Shown here: positions 7,562 to 12,643 of the stretch, piece after piece
Position numbering within the stretch: position 1 is the stretch's first letter
Layout of the letters: every line of letters begins with the position of its first letter
Assembly (NCBI GenBank): GCA_964626885.1
Contig: CAZVJA010000088.1
Coordinates: 1-19,903, forward strand
Length of the DNA stretch: 19,903 nucleotides
Reading direction: 5' to 3'
Origin: CAZVJA01 sp964626885
Lineage (GTDB): Bacteria > Planctomycetota > Planctomycetia > Planctomycetales > Planctomycetaceae
Translations under genes and position numbers: made by a program
The notes under the pieces: model-generated
What the model saw: only the letters and a program-made list of their open reading frames with translations
The model's database searches: none
What the model was told of the DNA's origin: nothing

Positions 7562-7590
7562 ATTATATCCCGTTGCTCCTCCCTTCACAA
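7562..7590 (-). promoter_or_regulatory. sigma70-type promoter of the feo operon
   Basis: On the minus strand a -35 TTGTGA (7590-7585) is followed after 17 nt by a perfect -10 TATAAT (7567-7562). The predicted start is near 7555, giving a leader of about 54 nt before the feoA ATG at 7502. The palindrome at 7534-7548 lies in the early transcribed region, well placed for repression. Confidence 0.7.
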
Positions 7591-7642
7591 CGGCTCCGAA
7601 ATCTACAGCCATGCTCAACGTATCTCCCCATCGTCCCACGAC

Positions 7643-7671
7643 TTGACGACTTTTGACCACCCCCCTATACT
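7643..7671 (+). promoter_or_regulatory. sigma70-type promoter for the TPR membrane protein gene
   Basis: TTGACG (7643-7648), a 17-nt spacer and TATACT (7666-7671) make a good consensus-type promoter, divergent from the feo promoter. Transcription would start near 7678, leaving a leader of about 155 nt before the ATG at 7834. The 331-nt gene-free stretch 7503-7833 holds the two divergent promoters, the feo palindrome and this leader; I see nothing else in it. Confidence 0.65.
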
Positions 7672-7833
7672 CGCGCGCTGAGGCATTGAGACTCTTTTCC
7701 AATGCTGTTTTCCTGTGAATCGCCCTGCGATTCCCATCGAGAGTTGCGCTGTTTGTCCAAATCCCCCACCGGAGCGCTCCGGCGAGATAACTATCATCAC
7801 CCTGCATTTCGTGTGCATCCGCAGGCAGAGTTC

Positions 7834-8751
7834 ATGAAAAGCGAACATCGACACGATCTCAAAACCAACGATCTGGGAAAATGGGCGACGGAAGTCGGCG
7901 ACTCAGCTGGGAAGTACGTCAACCAGATTATCGCTGGCGCCTTTGGGCTGGTTCTGCTGGTAGCTGTCGCGTTTTACTGGTCACATAGTTCCTCGGCCGC
8001 CAAGACCGCCGGTTGGAACGAAATTGCCGCCGCGAAGTCCGCCGAGGAATTCGCCAACGTGGCCGACAAGCACAAGGGAACGGTGGTGGCTTCCTGGGCG
8101 CGTCTCAAGGAAGGAGAACTGCACCTCGACAGCGGCCTGCGGCTGATGTTCACCGACCGCGCCTCTGGACTCTCGGATCTCAATAAAGCGAAGAAGAGCC
8201 TGGAAGAAGCGGCCTACGACGCGGCAAGCCCGGCCGACGTCAAAGAGCGAGCCCTCTTCTCTCTCGGACGATGTCTCGAAACCCTCTCAGACGGAAAGAC
8301 AGAGGATGCGATCGCCGTCTATCAGAAGCTTGTGACGGACTACCCCTACACTCCCTACAAAAACGTTGCGAACACCCGGATCGAAGCCCTTCGCACCGGC
8401 GGCAGCCAGGAATTCTACTCCTGGTTCCATGCCCAGAATCCGAAGCCACCCGATCGCGAACTTCCTCGCGACATGGCCTTCCCCGGCATGAATGAAGGTG
8501 CAACCAAGAGCGGAGACGGCGCGACCGAGGCCGGAAAATCCGGTGAAGCAGCCGCCGGTAGCGCTAAAGGAAGCGACGAAAAGTCCCTCCCTGCCGAGAA
8601 GCCGGAGGCGGCTGGTAAATCGGATGGCGGTTCCAGCGACGGTGCTCCGAAAGTGCCGGAGAAATCCGAGAAGGCCGACGCCCCAGCCAAGCCGGAGGGG
8701 GAAGCCGGAAAAACGGACAATAAGCCGGCCACGGAATCGAAGCCGGAATAG
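7834..8751 (+). CDS. Single-pass membrane TPR protein (planctomycete type, YfgM-like layout)
   Basis: A 305-residue protein. The hydrophilic N-terminus MKSEHRHDLKTNDLGKW is an opening seen in planctomycetal TPR membrane proteins. One membrane helix follows (residues 32-49, IIAGAFGLVLLVAVAFYW), then an extracytoplasmic helical region with repeat-like units (ASWARLKEGELHLDSGL; ERALFSLGRCLETL and DAIAVYQKLVTDYPYTPY). The tail (about 213-305) is rich in Gly, Ala, Ser, Lys, Glu and Pro, probably disordered. The layout resembles YfgM/TPR_21 proteins, which work with periplasmic chaperones, but identity is not certain. The start is placed at 7834 since the in-frame extension to 7702 adds 44 unlikely residues ahead of the conserved MKSE opening. 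Confidence 0.75.
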   Translation: MKSEHRHDLKTNDLGKWATEVGDSAGKYVNQIIAGAFGLVLLVAVAFYWSHSSSAAKTAGWNEIAAAKSAEEFANVADKHKGTVVASWARLKEGELHLDSGLRLMFTDRASGLSDLNKAKKSLEEAAYDAASPADVKERALFSLGRCLETLSDGKTEDAIAVYQKLVTDYPYTPYKNVANTRIEALRTGGSQEFYSWFHAQNPKPPDRELPRDMAFPGMNEGATKSGDGATEAGKSGEAAAGSAKGSDEKSLPAEKPEAAGKSDGGSSDGAPKVPEKSEKADAPAKPEGEAGKTDNKPATESKPE

Positions 8752-8874
8752 TCCGCGGCAGGTCGTTAGTCGAAGCCCCTTGCAGACTCGCAATCATCCG
8801 CACGGGTGACTCTGCGCTGACAGATTTTCGGCACAACTCGCGGGCATTTCGAACGGCTCGTCGACCCGCACCGC

Positions 8875-8904
8875 TAGTCAAACGTCCGATCGCGCGCCTA
8901 TGAT
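8875..8904 (+). promoter_or_regulatory. Possible promoter of the pseudouridine synthase gene
   Basis: TAGTCA (8875-8880), an 18-nt spacer and TATGAT (8899-8904). Transcription would begin around 8911, almost on the ATG at 8913. The fit to consensus is moderate, and the -10 could be fortuitous. Confidence 0.35.
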
Positions 8905-8912
8905 CGAAGGGT

Positions 8913-9995
8913 ATGAACACCGCGCGCGATGCCTCCCCGTCCGATGAACTCTCAATGGTCCCGGAAAGCAGCCTTTCCGCCGGAGAGCCGATTCTGTTGA
9001 CGGTGGAAGGGCGCGCGCATGGCTGGCGGCTCGATCATTATCTCGCGCGGCTCTTCCCCAATTACAGCAGAGCGCTGTTCAAGAAGGCGATCGAACAACA
9101 TGCCGTGCTCCTCAATGGACTGCCGGTGAAGACCTCGCGCCGTGTGCGGGTCAACGATCGGCTCTCGGTCCGTCTGCCGGAACTCCCCGACCGTTCCCTC
9201 CCCGCCGAGAACCTGCCGATCAACGTGCTGTTCGAGGATGAATTTCTCGTCGTGCTCAACAAGCCGGCGGGGATGATCACCCATCCCGGCAAGGGAAACT
9301 ATCGCGGCACGTTGGCGGGGGCGTTGCAGTATCACTTCGATCAACTCAGCGACGTCGCCGGTCAGTTGCGGCCCGGTATCGTGCATCGGCTCGATCGCGA
9401 TACCAGCGGCGTGCTGGTGATCGCCAAGAACAACCAGGTGCACCACAAACTGAGCGGGCAGTTCGAGCGGCGCGAGGTGCACAAGGAATACCGGGCCATC
9501 ACCACGCGGGTCATCTCGCCCGATCGGGATCTCATCGAAACGTACATGCGGGTGAATCCCAAAAGACGCGAGAAAATGTGCGTCTGCGAACCGGAAGGAA
9601 ACGCGCGGCTGGCGGTCACGCGGTATGAAGTGCTCGAACGTTTCCGCGGCTACACCTATGTACGGCTGTTACCGAAGACCGGACGGACGCATCAACTGCG
9701 CGTCCACATGCAGCACATTGGCCATTCCATTGTGGCCGATCGCCTCTACAGCGGCGGTGACTCGCTCCGTCTTTCAGATTTACTCGATGAGCCGAAACCC
9801 CAGCGAAAAACCCGCCGCCGCGAAGAAAGTGATGATCTCGACGACCCCGATGTGCTGATCCGCCGACAGGCGCTGCATGCGTTCCGGCTCGAATTCCGGC
9901 ACCCCGAGAGTGGACAACCGCTCGCGTTTGAGGCACCATTACCAGCGGACATCGAATCGACCCTCAACGCGCTGCGAAAGCACGCCCTCCCATGA
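8913..9995 (+). CDS. RluA/RluD-family 23S rRNA pseudouridine synthase
   Basis: A 360-residue RNA-modifying enzyme that isomerises uridine to pseudouridine in large-subunit rRNA. An S4 RNA-binding domain spans about residues 35-90 (WRLDHYLARLFPNYSRALFKK, VLLNGLPVKTSRRVRVND). The catalytic domain follows: VLNKPAGMITHPG, then HRLDRDTSG (158-166) with the catalytic Asp161, and TGRTHQLRVHMQHIGHSIVADRLY. Length exceeds the usual 310-330 because of an acidic/basic insertion (about residues 288-318, EPKPQRKTRRREESDDLDD) near the C-terminus. The S4 domain and motif order favour RluD (U1911/1915/1917), but RluC or other paralogues cannot be excluded. The ATG at 8913 is preceded by GAAGGG only 1-2 nt away, so the ATG at 8955 is a possible alternative. 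Its stop overlaps the next start (ATGA). Confidence 0.93.
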   Translation: MNTARDASPSDELSMVPESSLSAGEPILLTVEGRAHGWRLDHYLARLFPNYSRALFKKAIEQHAVLLNGLPVKTSRRVRVNDRLSVRLPELPDRSLPAENLPINVLFEDEFLVVLNKPAGMITHPGKGNYRGTLAGALQYHFDQLSDVAGQLRPGIVHRLDRDTSGVLVIAKNNQVHHKLSGQFERREVHKEYRAITTRVISPDRDLIETYMRVNPKRREKMCVCEPEGNARLAVTRYEVLERFRGYTYVRLLPKTGRTHQLRVHMQHIGHSIVADRLYSGGDSLRLSDLLDEPKPQRKTRRREESDDLDDPDVLIRRQALHAFRLEFRHPESGQPLAFEAPLPADIESTLNALRKHALP

Positions 9996-10855
9996 AACTC
10001 GCGAAAATCCGACTCGCCGATGGCGATATTGCCGTCGCCCTGATCGAAGGAAATGACGTTCGTTTGCTCGATCTGACACAGGTCGAGAACTGTCATTATC
10101 TCTCCGATATCCTGCATGCCCCCGATCCGCTCGGGTTGGCGAAGTTTCTCGTCGATCCAAACTCCGCCCCGATTGCCGCCGATTCAGTAAAGTTTCTGGC
10201 GCCAATCGACGGCCAGGAGATCTGGGCAGCCGGCGTGACCTATAAGCGAAGCCAGGTCGCCCGCATGGAGGAGTCGGAATCGGGCGCGACCCATTACGAT
10301 AAGGTCTACACCGCCGACAGGCCGGAGCTGTTCTTCAAAGCGACGCCGTCACGCGTCTCCGGACCCGGCGATCCGGTCCGGGTGCGGACCGACAGTAACT
10401 GGTCGGTCCCCGAGCCGGAGTTGACGCTCGTCGTCACGCCACAACTGAAGCTCGCGGGCTTTACCATCGGCAACGACATGTCGGCCCGCGACATTGAGGG
10501 AGAAAACCCGCTCTACCTGCCGCAGGCAAAGCTGTACAACCAATGCTGCGCGATCGGCCCATGCGTGCTCGTGCCGGAGAAGCCGCTCGATCGCCCCGCC
10601 ACGAAGATCACCGTCACCATCCGCCGCGGGAAGGGAATCGCCTTCCAGGGGGAAACCGATCTGGGACAGATGGTCCGCCAGTTCGAAGACCTCATCGGCT
10701 GGCTGGGGCGCGAAAACGAATTTCCCAAGGGGGCGATGCTGCTCACCGGCACGGGGGTCGTCCCACCGGACGAGTTCACACTCGAGAATGGCGACATCGT
10801 GTCGATCGAAATCGCGGGTATCGGTGTGCTGACCAACCCGGTGGTGAAAGGGTGA
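9992..10855 (+). CDS. Fumarylacetoacetate hydrolase-family protein, AraD1/KdaD-like
   Basis: A 287-residue FAH-fold enzyme. It shows AAGVTYKRSQVARMEES, DRPELFFKATPSRV, the metal-binding EPELTLVV, GFTIGNDMSARDIEGENPLYLPQAK and GTGVVPPDEFTLENGDIVSIEI. The GENPLYLPQAK segment with NDMSARD is what I associate with the sugar-acid dehydratase branch (2-keto-3-deoxy-arabinonate dehydratase, AraD1/KdaD) rather than true fumarylacetoacetases. The likely reaction is Mg-dependent dehydration or C-C cleavage of a 2-keto acid in the cytoplasm; the substrate is inferred from family resemblance only. Its ATG overlaps the stop of the pseudouridine synthase by 4 nt (ATGA), so translation is probably coupled although the functions look unrelated. 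A small hairpin (10870-10886) follows the stop. Confidence 0.88.
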   Translation: MKLAKIRLADGDIAVALIEGNDVRLLDLTQVENCHYLSDILHAPDPLGLAKFLVDPNSAPIAADSVKFLAPIDGQEIWAAGVTYKRSQVARMEESESGATHYDKVYTADRPELFFKATPSRVSGPGDPVRVRTDSNWSVPEPELTLVVTPQLKLAGFTIGNDMSARDIEGENPLYLPQAKLYNQCCAIGPCVLVPEKPLDRPATKITVTIRRGKGIAFQGETDLGQMVRQFEDLIGWLGRENEFPKGAMLLTGTGVVPPDEFTLENGDIVSIEIAGIGVLTNPVVKG

Positions 10856-10869
10856 ATGCGAATCTGTAG

Positions 10870-11106
10870 GGTCCACTGTGCGGACCAAAGATTGCTGGGG
10901 TGGCCAGGGAAAAGCGTGCCCCGGAACTCTGAAACAAGTGTGAACCGCACAGGCAGGAATGCCTGTACTCCGACGAAACGAGGTCGTTTCAAAACCATTT
11001 CTTGGGAGGGCGACACTCCCGTGGAGCCGCCACAACCAGTAACTTTCGGACGTAGCGGCTCGGCGGACCACCCACCGGGCGGTGCCCCCTCGCCCTCCCG
11101 GTTTTG
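10870..11106. repeat. Composite intergenic element made of consecutive small palindromes
   Basis: Four simple hairpins follow one another: GGTCC/GGACC (10870-10874, 10882-10886), ACAGGCA/TGCCTGT (10949-10955, 10960-10966), GAAACG/CGTTTC (10975-10980, 10985-10990) and GGGAG/CTCCC (11004-11008, 11016-11020). The stretch from about 10990 is also bounded by matching inverted ends: AAAACC...GGGAGGGCGA on the left (10991-11013) and, reverse-complemented, AAAACCGGGAGGGCGA on the right (about 11091-11106). Inner AGCCGC/GCGGCT arms add to it. I take it for a degenerate interspersed repeat of the lineage (REP/MITE-like). No gene fits in 10856-11139. Confidence 0.6.
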
Positions 11107-11139
11107 CAACGACCCGTCAGAACAACAGGGACGCACGAC

Positions 11140-12081
11140 ATGAAGTCGCAATGGAATCGGATTCATCAGGGAGATTGCATCGCCGGCATGGCGGAACTCC
11201 CGGAAGGCTCGGTCGATCTTGCGTTTGCCGACCCGCCGTTCAACATCGGCTACGATTACGACGAGTACGATGACCGGCTCGAGAGCGACCACTATCTCGA
11301 CTGGAGCAGCCGCTGGATCGGCGAAGTGGTCCGTCTCCTCAAGCCAACCGGCACCTTCTGGCTGGCGATTGGCGACGAATACGCCGCCGAGCTGAAGGTG
11401 CTCATGCAGAAGGAGCATGGGCTCGTCTGCCGAAGCTGGGTCGTCTGGTATTACACGTTCGGCGTGAATTGCAAATCGAAGTTCAGCCGGTCGCACGCCC
11501 ACCTGTTTCACATGGTGAAAGACGCGAAGCAGTTCACGTTCAACAGCGATGACATCCGCGTGCCCTCCGCGCGGCAACTGGTGTATGCCGACAATCGCGC
11601 CAATCCCAAGGGACGTCTCCCCGACGACACCTGGATTCTCCGCCCGCAGGACATCCCCGAATCTTTCCACCCGGAGGAAGACACATGGTACTTCCCTCGC
11701 GTCAACGGCACGTTCAAGGAGCGGGCCGGGTGGCATGGCTGCCAGATGCCGGAGCAGCTGTTGGGGCGGATCATCCTCGCCTGTTCCAACGCCGGCGAAA
11801 CGGTGCTTGATCCCTTCTCCGGCAGTGGCACGACGCTGGCGGTTGCTAAGAAACTTGGCAGGCAGTTCGTCGGATTTGAGATGTCGAAGGAATACGCCGC
11901 GCGGGCGCAATCGCGAATCGATGAGATTCGCGAAGGAGACCCGCTCGTCGGCGCGGCCGACCCGCTGACGAGTGCCCCCTCAACCGAGAACGGCAAGAAG
12001 CTGGCCGACAAAGCCGGCAACGGCACTAAGCCCCGCACCCGCCGCAAACAACCGGCCCGGGAGCAGAAGAATCTGCTGTGA
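11140..12081 (+). CDS. Beta-class DNA methyltransferase (N6-adenine or N4-cytosine), apparently orphan
   Basis: A 313-residue S-adenosylmethionine-dependent methyltransferase. Motif IV ADPPFNIGYDY (DPPF at 31-34) comes first. A target-recognition region of about 130 residues follows (VWYYTFGVNCKSKFSRSHAHLFHMVK, RVPSARQLVYADNRANPKG, DTWYFPRVNGTFKERAGWHGCQMPEQLLGRII). The SAM-binding motif I DPFSGSGTT (224-232) is C-terminal, and GRQFVGFEMSKEY forms motif II. Motif order IV-TRD-I defines the beta class; the DPPF form suggests adenine methylation. The last 50 residues are a basic, low-complexity tail (KPRTRRKQPAREQK). No restriction endonuclease lies on either side, so it looks solitary, possibly regulatory. 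The ATG at 11140 with AGGG about 10 nt upstream is preferred to the TTG at 11104, which lies inside the repeat. Confidence 0.9.
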   Translation: MKSQWNRIHQGDCIAGMAELPEGSVDLAFADPPFNIGYDYDEYDDRLESDHYLDWSSRWIGEVVRLLKPTGTFWLAIGDEYAAELKVLMQKEHGLVCRSWVVWYYTFGVNCKSKFSRSHAHLFHMVKDAKQFTFNSDDIRVPSARQLVYADNRANPKGRLPDDTWILRPQDIPESFHPEEDTWYFPRVNGTFKERAGWHGCQMPEQLLGRIILACSNAGETVLDPFSGSGTTLAVAKKLGRQFVGFEMSKEYAARAQSRIDEIREGDPLVGAADPLTSAPSTENGKKLADKAGNGTKPRTRRKQPAREQKNLL

Positions 12082-12122
12082 TTGCCTGATCGGCGCGAAA
12101 CGGCCCTAATTTGAAGCGCGCG

Positions 12123-12440
12123 TTACGGCTTCGTACTCAGGTCGCAGGCGCAGACCATTTGGCCGCAGCCGGGGCAGCCGGTGCCGTATTTCGCGTGCAT
12201 CGCCCGGTCGAGATCGACTCCCGCCACGTTGGCGAGCGTCGCCATCCAGGCGAGGACATCGGCGAACTCGGCCGCGAGTTCTTCCTTGCTCCCCTCGCGC
12301 AGCGCCGCCGCCAGTTCGCCAATCTCCTCCATGAACCACATGAAGGTGCCGTCAATGCCGCGGGCTTCATCCTTCCGCGAGTACATCTTCGCAATCAGCT
12401 CTTGCAGATCGGCTAATGTCATCGGTCGAGGTTCGGGCAT
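12123..12440 (-). CDS. MazG-like nucleotide pyrophosphohydrolase with C-terminal Cys motif
   Basis: A 105-residue all-alpha NTP pyrophosphohydrolase. The core EEIGELAAAL (E38, E39, E42) followed by EFADVLAWM (E58, D61) is the EExxE...ExxD Mg-binding signature of MazG/dUTPase-like pyrophosphatases, which hydrolyse (d)NTPs to NMPs and clean the nucleotide pool. After the catalytic helices the protein ends in AKYGTGCPGCGQMVCAC with C89, C92, C97 and C99, a possible metal-binding knuckle not part of the basic fold. The gene is convergent with the methyltransferase gene, the stops being 41 nt apart. The start could also be the ATG at 12422 (MTLADLQELI), since neither has a strong ribosome-binding site. 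Confidence 0.85.
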   Translation of the reverse strand: MPEPRPMTLADLQELIAKMYSRKDEARGIDGTFMWFMEEIGELAAALREGSKEELAAEFADVLAWMATLANVAGVDLDRAMHAKYGTGCPGCGQMVCACDLSTKP

Positions 12441-12488
12441 GGGAGGTGCGTTCCAATTCTCGTGGTGCGGGTCGTCTGGTCAAAACAA

Positions 12489-12605
12489 AAGCACGAAGCA
12501 CGAATGACGAAGGAAATCCGAAGGCCCGAAGCTCGAAAGAATCGTTGCACCGTTGAAGTGATCTTTCGGATTTCGTGCTTCTTTCGTCATTCGGATTTCG
12601 TGCTT
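12489..12605. repeat. Large imperfect inverted repeat of GCACGAA/ATCCGAA units
   Basis: The left arm (12489-12523) is built from AAGCACGAA, GCACGAATGACGAA and GGAAATCCGAAG. The right arm (12563-12605), reverse-complemented, reads AAGCACGAAATCC, GAATGACGAAAGAA, then GCACGAAATCCGAAAG. The arms share the same vocabulary with small indels and are separated by about 39 nt. The element occupies the 203-nt gap between the TPR/HExxH gene (ending at 12644) and the MazG-like gene (starting at 12440). It would fold into a long hairpin in the read-through RNA of the minus strand. I infer an interspersed repeat family. Confidence 0.7.
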
Positions 12606-12643
12606 ATCCAATTGCGATGGCGAACGTTTGTTATGTGGAAATC

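Noticed and set aside
7503..7562. N-terminal extension of the first FeoA to a TTG start
   Set aside because: The TTG coincides with the last bases of the -10 box region, and the extension covers the 7-1-7 palindrome. The FeoA domain starts after ATG 7502.
10513..11910. Minus-strand open frame of 465 codons
   Set aside because: It lies antisense to the FAH-family and methyltransferase genes and crosses the palindromic repeat. The translation has no recognisable motif and looks like a GC-rich codon shadow.
12489..12605. CRISPR-like array
   Set aside because: The repeated words are short, irregularly spaced and inverted, with no unique spacers of constant size and no cas genes nearby.
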